A DNA stretch of 64,000 bases from Duganella dendranthematis (GTDB lineage: Bacteria; Pseudomonadota; Gammaproteobacteria; Burkholderiales; Burkholderiaceae_D), in contig NZ_CP051684.1 of NCBI RefSeq assembly GCF_012849375.1, positions 4,960,001 to 5,024,000 of the forward strand, given 5' to 3'. A program made the position numbers and the translations under genes. A model generated the notes under the pieces. That model was not told the origin of the DNA, did not search any database, and saw nothing but the letters and a program-made list of their open reading frames with translations. This document shows, in pieces, positions 16,349 to 24,510 of the stretch (its first letter is position 1; each line of letters begins with the position of its first letter).

Positions 16349-17809
16349 ATGCTTCGGGTACCGCGTTCTCCATGGATGTCTGCGTTGTTGATTTTGCTGA
16401 TGCTGTTGATCTTCGCGATCGACACGTTTTCACCGCTGGACATGGCCATCGCCGTCATGTACGTGGTGGTGGTACTGCTGTCGGCCGGCATCTGGGCTCG
16501 GCGCGGCGTGCTGCTGGCCAGCGCCGCCTGCCTGGCGCTGACGGTGCTGTCGTATGCGGTGACGCACAGCGAGGCGTTTTCCGCCGCCGCTTCCGGGCGC
16601 CTGCTGGTCGGGCTGCTGGCGATTGTGGTCACCACGGTGCTGGTACTGCGCGGCCAGGCCGCCACCGATGAGCTGCTGGCGCGCGAAGATGCGCTACGCC
16701 GTAGCGAGGCCTTTTTGGCCGGCACCCAGCGCATCAGCAAGACCGGCAGCTTCAGTTTCAAGGCCCCCAACGGCGCCATGTTCTGGTCCGACGAGGCGGC
16801 CCGCATCTATGGCTATCCGCTCGACGTCGAGCCGACCATGGCGCGCGTGCTGGCCCATACCGCGCCGGAAGACCGCCATATCGTGCAGGCGGCGATCGAC
16901 CAGTCGTTGCGCTGCGAAGGTGACATCGACATCCGCCATCGCCTGCTGATGCCGGATGGGGAACTCAAATATGTGCACGTGCTGTCGCGTCCACGCTACA
17001 ACAAGGACGGTGACTGCGAATATCTGGGTGCGCTGACCGACGTCACGGCGGCGGTGCTGGCCGAACAAGCGCTGCACCGCTCGCAGGTGCAGCTGGCGCA
17101 CGCCACCCGCGTCACCATGCTGGGCGAGCTGGCGGCGTCCATCGCGCATGAGGTCAATCAGCCATTGGCGGCGATATCGACCAATGGCGAGGCCTGTTTG
17201 CGCTGGCTGAATCGTCCCAAGCCGGAACTGGACGAGGCCAAGGCCACCGTCACCAGCATCCTGGAGTCGAGCGCGCGCGCCACCGGCGTGATCAAGCGGA
17301 TCCGCGCGCTGGCGCGCCGCACCGACCCGACTTATACGGGGCTGGACCTGAATGCGGTGGTGGAGGAGAGCGTCGACATGGTGCGGCGCGAACTGAATAA
17401 CCACCACGTGGCGCTGATGCTGGGACTGACGCCGGACCTGGCGCCGGTCAACGGCGACCGCGTGCAGCTGCAGCAGGTGTTCATCAACCTGCTGATGAAC
17501 GCGATCCAGGCCATGGGCACGTGCGCGCCCGGCCAGGCGGTGCTGACGGTGCAGACGCAGCGCAATGCCGACGGCGCGCTCCAGGTCAGCATCAGCGACT
17601 CCGGTCCCGGCATCCCGGCCAGCGCCGTGCCACGGCTGTTCGAAGCCTTCTACAGCACCAAGGAAGACGGCATGGGCATGGGACTGCCGATCTGCCGCTC
17701 CATTATTGAAACCCACGGCGGCCGGATCTGGGTCCGGGAGCCGGCGCCAGACAGCCCTGTGGCCGGCGCCACCATTCTTTTCACATTGCCTGTTCATGAA
17801 CCAGATTGA
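16349..17809 (+). CDS. Membrane sensor histidine kinase with PAS domain (FixL-like partner)
   Basis: A 486-residue kinase. Several membrane helices occupy about 10-105 (LLILLMLLIFAIDTF, AIAVMYVVVVLLSAGI, LLVGLLAIVVTTVLVL). A PAS fold follows at 125-235 (FWSDEAARIYGYPLDVEPTM, DGELKYVHVLSRPRY). The phospho-acceptor His is in SIAHEVNQPLAAIS near residue 265. The ATPase domain (350-480) has NLLMNAIQAM, DSGPGIP and GMGMGLPICRSI. The HEVNQPL box is typical of kinases paired with FixJ/NarL-type regulators, and such a gene overlaps its end by 14 bp. The membrane part may be the sensor; the signal is unknown. Confidence 0.94.
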   Translation: MLRVPRSPWMSALLILLMLLIFAIDTFSPLDMAIAVMYVVVVLLSAGIWARRGVLLASAACLALTVLSYAVTHSEAFSAAASGRLLVGLLAIVVTTVLVLRGQAATDELLAREDALRRSEAFLAGTQRISKTGSFSFKAPNGAMFWSDEAARIYGYPLDVEPTMARVLAHTAPEDRHIVQAAIDQSLRCEGDIDIRHRLLMPDGELKYVHVLSRPRYNKDGDCEYLGALTDVTAAVLAEQALHRSQVQLAHATRVTMLGELAASIAHEVNQPLAAISTNGEACLRWLNRPKPELDEAKATVTSILESSARATGVIKRIRALARRTDPTYTGLDLNAVVEESVDMVRRELNNHHVALMLGLTPDLAPVNGDRVQLQQVFINLLMNAIQAMGTCAPGQAVLTVQTQRNADGALQVSISDSGPGIPASAVPRLFEAFYSTKEDGMGMGLPICRSIIETHGGRIWVREPAPDSPVAGATILFTLPVHEPD

Positions 17810-18425
17810 CTATTCCGACGCCCTGGTCTACATCGTCGACGACGAGGCGCAGCTGCGCGACGCCATTTCCAGCCTTTTGCGCTCGGTCGGCATGCAGGTG
17901 GCGGCTTTTCCGTCGGTGGCCGCGTTCCTGGCCGAGCCGCGGCGCGATCTGACCAGCTGCCTGCTGCTGGACGTGCGCCTGCAAGGCCTCAGCGGCCTCG
18001 ATTTCCAGGCCGAGCTGAATCGCGACGGCGTGGCGCTGCCCATCATTTTCATGACCGGCCATGGCGACATTCCGATGTCGGTGCGGGCCATGAAGGCCGG
18101 CGCGGTGGATTTCCTGGCCAAGCCGTTCCGCGACCAGGACCTGCTGGACGCCATCCACACGGCGCTGGCGGCCGACCAGGCGCGGCGCCTGCGCGACCAG
18201 GCCAGCGACGGCCTGACCGCCCGCTATGCGACGCTGACCCCGCGCGAGCGCGAGATCATGGCGCTGGCGGCGCGGGGGCTGATGAACAAGCAGATCGCCG
18301 GCGAAGTGGGCACCAGCGAGATCACGGTCAAGATCCATCGCGGGAACGCCATGCGCAAAATGCAGGCCAAAACCTTCGCCGATCTGGTGCGGATGGCCGA
18401 AGCGCTGGGGCTGGCCAAGGTTTAG
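17796..18425 (+). CDS. FixJ-family response regulator
   Basis: A 209-residue regulator whose ATG lies 14 bp inside the end of the kinase gene, so the pair is translationally coupled. The receiver spans 1-125, with the acidic pocket (YIVDDE), phospho-acceptor Asp59 (LLLDVRLQGLSG), FMTGHGDIPMSVRAMKAGAV and the Lys in LAKPF. The LuxR/FixJ helix-turn-helix spans 140-205 (LTPREREIMALAARGLMNKQ, then IAGEVGTSEITVKIHRGNAM). It should dimerise on phosphorylation and bind an inverted repeat near -42. Dyads of suitable size precede the kinase gene and the next operon. Confidence 0.95.
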   Translation: MNQIDYSDALVYIVDDEAQLRDAISSLLRSVGMQVAAFPSVAAFLAEPRRDLTSCLLLDVRLQGLSGLDFQAELNRDGVALPIIFMTGHGDIPMSVRAMKAGAVDFLAKPFRDQDLLDAIHTALAADQARRLRDQASDGLTARYATLTPREREIMALAARGLMNKQIAGEVGTSEITVKIHRGNAMRKMQAKTFADLVRMAEALGLAKV

Positions 18426-18431
18426 CCCACC

Positions 18432-18447
18432 TATACCCTTGTATAAT
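18432..18447 (+). promoter_or_regulatory. TATAC-CCTT-GTATA dyad overlapping the -10 of the receiver/PDE/chemoreceptor operon
   Basis: A perfect inverted repeat TATAC-N4-GTATA at 18432-18445 has the same arms as the one at 16270-16283. The -10-like TATAAT (18442-18447) overlaps its right arm. Overlap with the core promoter would fit repression, in contrast to the activator-like spacing at the first site, unless the true start lies further down. Confidence 0.45.
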
Positions 18448-18476
18448 TTTCTCAATTCGCGCTGAACTGTATTGTT

Positions 18477-18521
18477 CTCCCATGCGCTGGACGGCCGCGA
18501 GCCGCCGTCCGAACATGGGAG
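18477..18521 (+). promoter_or_regulatory. Leader hairpin that sequesters the ribosome binding site of the receiver gene
   Basis: CTCCCATG (18477-18484) pairs perfectly with CATGGGAG (18514-18521). Inside it GGACGGC (18489-18495) pairs with GCCGTCC (18504-18510), with an 8-nt apical loop and a small internal loop. The only Shine-Dalgarno sequence for the GTG start at 18528, GGGAG at 18517-18521, is fully inside the outer stem. No T-run follows, so it is not an intrinsic terminator. It looks like a translation-control element (thermosensor, protein- or sRNA-opened switch); which one is not known. Confidence 0.55.
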
Positions 18522-18527
18522 TCACCA

Positions 18528-18929
18528 GTGTCAGATCCGGATCCAAAATTTTGTAATATCGCTATCGTTGACGACGACGAAGCCGTTCGCGTCGGTCTGC
18601 GTAGCCTGCTGCGCTCCTACGGCTACGCCGCCAATGCCTATGATTCCGCCTTGGCCCTGCTGGCCTCCGGCGCCCTGGGCGACTATCACTGCGTGATCAC
18701 CGACCTGCAAATGCCCGGCATGAGCGGCATCGAGCTGCTGGAGCAGCTGCGTCGTAGCGGCAATCCGCTGCCATTGATCCTGATGACCGCCTTCCCGGAA
18801 GCGAACCTGTGCAAGCGTGCCTTGCAAGGTGGCGCCTCCTGCTTTTTGAGCAAGCCCTTTGAAGCGAACGAATTGCTGCGTTGCCTGAATCAGGCCAGCG
18901 GCAGCTTCCCGACCCACGCCGAGGAGTAA
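18528..18929 (+). CDS. Single-domain response regulator (FixJ-type receiver without output domain)
   Basis: A 133-residue protein from a GTG start, made of one receiver domain only. It has the acidic triplet (IAIVDDDEAV), phospho-acceptor Asp59 (CVITDLQMPGMSGIELL), the Thr in LILMTAF and the Lys in LSKPFEANELL. The sequence is closest to receivers of FixJ type, so it may take phosphate from the kinase at 16349 as a sink or relay. The GGDEF/EAL gene starts 6 bp after it. Translation is probably limited by the leader hairpin. Confidence 0.92.
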   Translation: MSDPDPKFCNIAIVDDDEAVRVGLRSLLRSYGYAANAYDSALALLASGALGDYHCVITDLQMPGMSGIELLEQLRRSGNPLPLILMTAFPEANLCKRALQGGASCFLSKPFEANELLRCLNQASGSFPTHAEE

Positions 18930-18935
18930 CAAACC

Positions 18936-20864
18936 ATGAAACACACCATCAGCAGTTCGCGTCGTCTTATTTATTTGTTACTGCTGCTGGTGATCGTCGC
19001 CAGTGTCACGCTGTCGATTTTCATGGAGCGCACTGCGCACAATATCCGCCACAACGAAACGCCGCTGCTGAACCGCACTATCCCGCAGATGCGTTACCTG
19101 GGCGATTTTGAAAGCGCCTTGCTGCGCTACCAGCTGGCGCTGGACAAACGGTTTACGGATTCGATCACGCCGGACCGCTTCCAATTTTTGGAAAGCATGG
19201 GCCGCAGCGAACTCGAAGCCACACTGGAGCAACTGCGTCCCAGCCTGGGCGATGGCCCGGAGCTGGGTGCACTGCGCGCCGGCTACCAGCGCATTATCCA
19301 GCTGACCCCGGAATTTGAACGCCAGGTCGGCGCCGATCCAGACGCCGCCCGCGCGGTGCTGATCAAGATGAATGAGGAAGTCAAGCAGCTGCGCCTGCGG
19401 GTCGATGGCCTGCAACAGGGCGTGGAAGACGCCATCTACGACAATGGCACCATGGCCAACCGCGCCATCGGCTGGATCACCGGTCTGGTACACGTGTTCG
19501 ACGTGCTGGCGCTGGTGACCTGTTTGTTCATGCTGTACCACGTCCGGGCCCGGGTGCGGGTGGAGGATGAACTGAGCCACCAGGCGCGCCACGACCCGCT
19601 GACCGGCCTGGCCCATCGGCGCAGTTTCGAGGCGCGCCTGGCGTCGCTGCCGGCGCTGCCGCATGTGGTGGTGCTGGGCACCATCGATCGCTTCTCGCGC
19701 ATTATCGGCGGCTTTGGCCACGCATTCGGCGACCGCGTCATGATCGGCCTGGCGGGGCGCATCCGCAGCGCAGCGGAACGCCATGGCGGCGAGGTGTTCC
19801 GCCTGGACGGCGCCAACTTCGCCATCCTGTTCCGCACCGACTGTAGCGACCTGGCCTTCTCCGAAGCGCTGTCGGTGCTGCGGGATGAAGTCCGCAACCC
19901 TTATGACTGCGAAGGCCACGAAATCTACACCACCCTGAGCCTGGGCGCGGTCAACTATCCGCAGCACGGCGCCAATCCGGACGTCCTGCTGCGCAATGCC
20001 GACGCCGCGCTGCAAGCGGCGCGCAAGGCCGGCGGCGACAGGCTGGAAGTCTACTCGCAACAACTGAATGCGGAAGCCGGCGAACGCCTGGACATGGAAG
20101 CGCTGCTGCGCCATGCGGTGGAACGCGAGGAACTGGAACTGCATTATCAGCCGCAGCAATCGCTGAGCGATGGCAGCTTGATCGGCTTCGAGGCGCTGGT
20201 GCGCTGGCGCCGTCACGGCAAGCTGATTTCGCCAGCGGAGTTCATTCCGCTGGCCGAGGAATCGGGACTGATCGTCTCGATCGGCAACTGGGTGCTGGAA
20301 GAAGCGGTCAGACAGATCAGCGTGTGGCAGGCGGAAACCGGCCAGCGCGTAGCGGTGGCGGTGAACATCTCGCCACGCCAGTTTGCCGCGCCGGGCTTCC
20401 TGGCGCACCTGGAAGACCTGCTGGCCACCAGTCATGTCGATCCTTCCTGCCTGGAGCTGGAAATCACCGAGAGCGTGATGATGGAAGGCGCCGAAAGCGC
20501 GATCGCCTTGCTGCACCGCCTGCGTGCACTGGGACTCAAGCTGGCCATCGACGATTTCGGCACCGGCTATTCCAGCCTGGCCTATCTGTCGCGCTTCCCG
20601 ATCCACAAGCTGAAAATCGACCAGTCCTTCGTTCGCAATATGCATGCGGTCAGCGAGCAGAGTGCGATTGTGCAGGCCACCATCAGCCTTGGCCACGCGC
20701 TGGGCATGACGGTGATCGCCGAAGGCGTCGAGACCGAAGTGCAGCGCGCCATGCTGAGTGGCTGGCGGTGCGACGAGATTCAAGGTTACTACTACAGCCG
20801 CCCGCTGCCAGCGGCATCCGCGCTGGACTTCCTCGAAGGCAGCCTGCAACTGCAGGCTGCATAA
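18936..20864 (+). CDS. Membrane EAL phosphodiesterase with degenerate GGDEF domain
   Basis: A 642-residue protein. Membrane helix 1 is at 10-30, a mostly helical periplasmic region at 30-175, helix 2 at about 178-200. The GGDEF-type domain (215-380) has DGANF where GGDEF should be and lacks an inhibitory site, so it cannot be expected to make cyclic di-GMP and may bind GTP as a regulator. The EAL domain (390-635) keeps FEALVRWRR, VNISPRQF, EITESVMM, DDFGTGYSS and KIDQSFV, so phosphodiesterase activity is likely. It sits between a lone receiver and a chemoreceptor in one operon. Confidence 0.93.
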   Translation: MKHTISSSRRLIYLLLLLVIVASVTLSIFMERTAHNIRHNETPLLNRTIPQMRYLGDFESALLRYQLALDKRFTDSITPDRFQFLESMGRSELEATLEQLRPSLGDGPELGALRAGYQRIIQLTPEFERQVGADPDAARAVLIKMNEEVKQLRLRVDGLQQGVEDAIYDNGTMANRAIGWITGLVHVFDVLALVTCLFMLYHVRARVRVEDELSHQARHDPLTGLAHRRSFEARLASLPALPHVVVLGTIDRFSRIIGGFGHAFGDRVMIGLAGRIRSAAERHGGEVFRLDGANFAILFRTDCSDLAFSEALSVLRDEVRNPYDCEGHEIYTTLSLGAVNYPQHGANPDVLLRNADAALQAARKAGGDRLEVYSQQLNAEAGERLDMEALLRHAVEREELELHYQPQQSLSDGSLIGFEALVRWRRHGKLISPAEFIPLAEESGLIVSIGNWVLEEAVRQISVWQAETGQRVAVAVNISPRQFAAPGFLAHLEDLLATSHVDPSCLELEITESVMMEGAESAIALLHRLRALGLKLAIDDFGTGYSSLAYLSRFPIHKLKIDQSFVRNMHAVSEQSAIVQATISLGHALGMTVIAEGVETEVQRAMLSGWRCDEIQGYYYSRPLPAASALDFLEGSLQLQAA

Positions 20865-20884
20865 ATCAGAATTAGGAGATCGAC

Positions 20885-22552
20885 ATGAACTGGTTCCGCA
20901 ATCTGAAGATCGCAAAAAAGCTGAATGTGGTGGTGGCCGCCGTGCTGGCGATGATGATGGCGCTGGGGGTGTTCTCCGTGTTCCAGCTGTATGAGCTGGA
21001 CCGCGTGACCAATGAAATCGACCATCGCTGGGCGCCGGGCGTGCGCAATGCGCTGGACATCAAGTACGGACTGACGCGCTTCCGCACCTTTGAGCTGTTC
21101 CATGTGGTGTCGACTGAACCCGACATCCTGCGCAAGTACGAGCAGGATATGGAAAACCAGATGCAGCAGGTGCAGGCGTCGCTGAGCGCCTACGCGGCCC
21201 AGCCGCGTAGCAGCGCGGAACTGGACATCGTGGCGCAATTGCAGGTCTCGATGAATGCCTACCGTGGCGCGGTGCGCCAGGTGGTGGCCTTGTCGCGCCA
21301 TGGCGACGACGCCGGCGCGCTGGCCGTGGTGCGCGGCGAATCGCGCAAGTATGACTTTGAGGCGATGGCGCTGATCGACAAGCTGGTCGCCATCAACGAA
21401 GCGGGCAGCGCCCAGGCAGCGCTGTCGGCGGACCAGACCTACCGCCATGCGCGGCACCTGATCTTCGCTTTCATGGCCGGTGCGCTGATGCTTGGCCTGC
21501 TGCTGGCGGCGCGTGTGGCGCGCATGATTTCGGTGCCGCTGGCGCGCGCCGTGGACGTGGCGCGCCGGGTGGCCGAGGGCGACCTGCGGGTGGATGCTGA
21601 TATCGCCGGCCGCGATGAAACCGCCGAACTGCTGCGCGCCATGAACCAGATGAGCACCAACCTGCAACGTATGGTGACGCAGGTACGCGGCGGCACCGAC
21701 ACCATCGCCACCGCGTCGGCACAGATTTCCGCCGGCACCAGCGATCTGTCGCAGCGCACCGAAGGCCAGGCGGCCACGCTGGAAGAAACCGCTGCCACCG
21801 TGGAAGAACTGACCACCACCGTCGCCGACAACGCCGACAAGGCGGAGCAGGCGCACAAGCTGATGGACCAGACGGCGGCCGTGGCGCGTGAGGCCGAAGT
21901 GGCGGTATCGGCGGTGACGGCGACCATGGAGCGCATCAGCGCCTCGTCGCGCCGCATCGGCGACATCGTCGGCCTGATGGACGGTATCGCCTTCCAGACC
22001 AATCTGCTGGCGCTGAATGCGGCGGTGGAAGCGGCGCGCGCCGGTGAGCAGGGACGCGGCTTTGCCGTGGTGGCGAGTGAAGTACGGGCGCTGGCCCAGC
22101 GCAGCGCGCAGTCAGCCAAGGAAATCAAGGATCTGATCGCGCAATCGCTGACGGAAGTGAACAGCGGCGGCCAGGCAGTGAAGAACGCCAGCGCCACCAT
22201 CGACGATGTGGTGCAGGGCGTGCTGCGCGGCGCCACGCTGATGGGCGATATCAGCAGCGGCACGCGGGAGCAGAGCCTTGGCCTGCAACTGGTGAATCGC
22301 ACGCTGGCCTCGATGGACAGCGTGACCCAGCAGAACGCCACGCTGGTGGAGGAATCGCTGGCCGCCATCGTCTCGCTGCAGGAGCAGGCGGAGCGCCTGG
22401 CGCGCAGCGTCAGCGTGTTCAAGCTGGCCGGCAGCGCAAGGCAAGAGCTGGCGGTGATCGAGATGCCGCAGCCGCAGCGCCAACGCAGCCGGCCGGCGCC
22501 GGTTTACAGCACCGGCATGGCGTCGTCAGGCTACGTGGCGGGACTGGTCTGA
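20885..22552 (+). CDS. Methyl-accepting chemotaxis protein with four-helix-bundle sensor
   Basis: A 555-residue chemoreceptor starting 20 bp after the phosphodiesterase gene, with TTAGGAG upstream. Membrane helix 1 is at 12-35, a helical periplasmic sensor at 36-190, helix 2 at 195-215 ([20 protein letters not shown]), then HAMP ([20 protein letters not shown]) and the signalling coiled coil with tip ([20 protein letters not shown]). It is the third gene of the receiver-PDE-chemoreceptor operon, linking taxis to cyclic di-GMP turnover. Its last 22 bp overlap the remnant oxidoreductase gene on the other strand. Confidence 0.95.
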   Translation: MNWFRNLKIAKKLNVVVAAVLAMMMALGVFSVFQLYELDRVTNEIDHRWAPGVRNALDIKYGLTRFRTFELFHVVSTEPDILRKYEQDMENQMQQVQASLSAYAAQPRSSAELDIVAQLQVSMNAYRGAVRQVVALSRHGDDAGALAVVRGESRKYDFEAMALIDKLVAINEAGSAQAALSADQTYRHARHLIFAFMAGALMLGLLLAARVARMISVPLARAVDVARRVAEGDLRVDADIAGRDETAELLRAMNQMSTNLQRMVTQVRGGTDTIATASAQISAGTSDLSQRTEGQAATLEETAATVEELTTTVADNADKAEQAHKLMDQTAAVAREAEVAVSAVTATMERISASSRRIGDIVGLMDGIAFQTNLLALNAAVEAARAGEQGRGFAVVASEVRALAQRSAQSAKEIKDLIAQSLTEVNSGGQAVKNASATIDDVVQGVLRGATLMGDISSGTREQSLGLQLVNRTLASMDSVTQQNATLVEESLAAIVSLQEQAERLARSVSVFKLAGSARQELAVIEMPQPQRQRSRPAPVYSTGMASSGYVAGLV

Positions 22553-23066
22553 ACCCGGCGGCCATCGGCGTTCGATAGCTCGATGTTGTCGATCAGCCGG
22601 TGCATCGTCGGGCTGCCATTCACCACCACCTGGTCGGCCAGCGTGTGCGGCAGCGTTGCGCCGGTTTCGATCAGCGTCACTTCCTTGAACTGGTTGACAG
22701 CCAGCGCGCTGATGCTGGTCGGGTGGCCCAGCATGCTGAAGACGGCGTCGAAGAAATGGCCGCCGTAGATGTGCAGCAGGCCGGAATAGTTCTCCTGCGG
22801 GACGGTGAAATACAGCGTTTGCAGCCGCGAGGACTGGAAGTACTCGACGCTGACGTGCAGCCGCGCCGAACGCAGTTCACCGATATAACCGTCGCGTACC
22901 AGGTCGCGCACATAGCGGTAGTCGGCGCCGAGACGGCGCTGCAAGCCGGCCAGGTGGCGCGCGCCGGCCTTGTCGGCCAAGACGATCAGCTCCTGCGTCA
23001 GCGCGGCGCGCGGCGTCAGCGGCCATTCGCTGTAGACGTCTTTGCCGGCGGCGATGGCGTCGCACG
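22531..23066 (-). pseudogene. Gfo/Idh/MocA-family oxidoreductase, 5' half lost
   Basis: The C-terminal two-thirds of a dinucleotide-dependent sugar-type dehydrogenase: the remnant begins at AIAAGKDVYSEWPLTP, which corresponds to the region after the Rossmann GxGxxG motif, and continues through YFTVPQENYSGLLHIYGGHF and DAVFSMLGHPTSISAL. The NAD-binding N terminus is missing. The open frame continues upstream only as the antisense of the neighbouring ene-reductase remnant. The break lies near 23060-23078. It faces another gene that has also lost its N terminus, so one deletion probably removed both starts. It is unlikely to be functional. Confidence 0.75.
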
Positions 23067-23830
23067 CTGACCTGACAGGCGGTCCGCTGCCGATCGCACC
23101 GTCGGTGGTGCCGTTCGAGACCGACATGCTGACGCAGGATGGCTGGGTGCCGGCCTCGCCGCATCGCGCCATTGATGTGGAGGAAATCCGGCGCGTGATC
23201 GGTTACTATCGCCGCGCCGCCGAACGCGCCAAGGCGGCGGGACTGGATGGCGTCGAACTGCACGCGGCCAACGGCTATCTGGTGGATACCTTCCTGCAGG
23301 ACGGCACCAACCTGCGTACCGACGCTTACGGCGGCAGCATCGCCAAGCGGGCGCGCTTGATGCTGGAACTGCTGGTGTCGGTGTGGGGCGCGGACAGGGT
23401 TGGCGTGCGCCTGTCGCCGAGCGGGCAGTGGGGATCGGTGTCGGACTACGATCCGCAGGCAACCTTCAGCCATGCCGCGCGCGAGCTGGATAAATTTGGC
23501 CTGGCTTATCTGCACATCATCGAGCCGCGTGTCAAAGGTGTGGTGACGCTGGATGATCGCCCACCGGTGGCTGCCGAGATGCTGCGCAAGGTATTCAGCG
23601 GCGCCATTATCGCGGCCGGCGGATTCGATGGTGAGGGCGCCGAGGCGTTGCTGCGCAAAGGGGGAGCCGATCTGGTTGCCTTCGGCCGCTTCTTCGCTTC
23701 CAACCCGGATCTGCCGTATCGCCTGAAGTACCGGTTGCCGTTGAACGCCTACGACCGCTCGGCATTCTGGGGCGGCACGCATGTAGGTTACACGGATTAT
23801 CCGTTCCACGAGCCGGCATCCGTGGTATAA
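23067..23830 (+). pseudogene. Old-yellow-enzyme-family NADH:flavin oxidoreductase (NemA-like), 5' part lost
   Basis: The C-terminal ~250 residues of an ene-reductase: GGPLPIAPS, then RRAAERAKAAGLDGVELHAA, NGYLVDTFLQDGTNLRTDAY and GGSIAKRAR, the WGADRVGVRLSPSG stretch, and the C-terminal FMN-phosphate site (IIAAGGFDG, FGRFFASNPDLPYRL). The first ~115 residues of the TIM barrel, with the N-terminal FMN contacts, are absent. Short in-frame start codons exist upstream but would give a protein without those contacts. The loss point is shared with the Gfo/Idh remnant on the other strand. Confidence 0.75.
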
Positions 23831-23862
23831 GACCGCCTGTTCATATCTTGTACAGGTGTCGT

Positions 23863-24510
23863 ATGCGAATACTGGTAGCGTTGCTGCTGTGGGTCGCTGC
23901 TACTTGCGCCATGGCGGCGCAGGTGGCGGGCGTGGTGGTGCAGGTGAGTGGCGCGATGAGCGCGCGTTCGCCGTCTGGCGCGGTCAAGGCCTTGCAGGCC
24001 AGGTCGGAGGTGGAGAGCGGCGATACGCTGATCACCGCCGCCGGCGCCTATGCGCTGGTGCGCTTCATCGATAACAGCGAGTTGACGCTGAAACCAGGGA
24101 CCACGGTGGTGGTCGACCAGTTTTTGTTCGATAGCGCCAAGCCCGAAAGCGACCGCGCCGCCTTCACGCTGGTGAAGGGCGGTTTGCGCTCGGTGACCGG
24201 CTTGCTGGGTAAGCGCAGCAAGGAAAAGTTTGCGGTCAAAACGCCTAGCGCTACCATCGGCATTCGCGGCACCACCTTCTTTCTGGAGTACCTGACGGTG
24301 CCGGCCTCCGGCCTGGAGCCGGGCCTGCACGTGCACGTCAGCGCCGGTGGCATCTCCATCGTCAACAGCGCTGGCGAGTTCCGTTACGATCCGGGGCAGT
24401 TCGGCTACATCAAGGATGACCGCTCCAAACCGGTCAAGATGTTCGCCAATCCGGGCATGCAGTTCGCGCCGCCGGCTTCCTTCGGCGAGGCGGATACGCT
24501 TATACCGTAA
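23863..24510 (+). CDS. FecR-domain periplasmic protein
   Basis: A 215-residue secreted protein; the ATG at 23863 is chosen because it gives a clean signal peptide (MRILVALLLWVAATCAMA). The FecR-like beta domain occupies about 30-150 (GDTLITAAGAYALVRFIDNS, LTLKPGTTVVVDQF, VKTPSATIGIRGTTFFLEY). Stand-alone FecR-domain proteins of this type are common in betaproteobacteria and are not the sigma-factor regulator FecR itself; their role is not settled. No sigma factor or TonB receptor is adjacent. Its last 11 bp overlap the end of the quinone-oxidoreductase gene on the other strand. Confidence 0.85.
   Translation: MRILVALLLWVAATCAMAAQVAGVVVQVSGAMSARSPSGAVKALQARSEVESGDTLITAAGAYALVRFIDNSELTLKPGTTVVVDQFLFDSAKPESDRAAFTLVKGGLRSVTGLLGKRSKEKFAVKTPSATIGIRGTTFFLEYLTVPASGLEPGLHVHVSAGGISIVNSAGEFRYDPGQFGYIKDDRSKPVKMFANPGMQFAPPASFGEADTLIP

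Noticed and set aside
16180..16806. N-terminal extension of the MocR-type regulator by 209 codons
   Set aside because: It would run antisense through the start of the kinase gene; the GTG at 16179 has a good ribosome site and begins the conserved winged helix.
13055..22552. Gene duplication of the chemoreceptors
   Set aside because: The tip sequences are similar because the signalling hairpin is conserved in all receptors; the sensor parts differ.
23067..23172. Start of the Gfo/Idh-type gene at 23172
   Set aside because: The extra residues are antisense to the ene-reductase remnant and do not match the family; they arise from the deletion junction.
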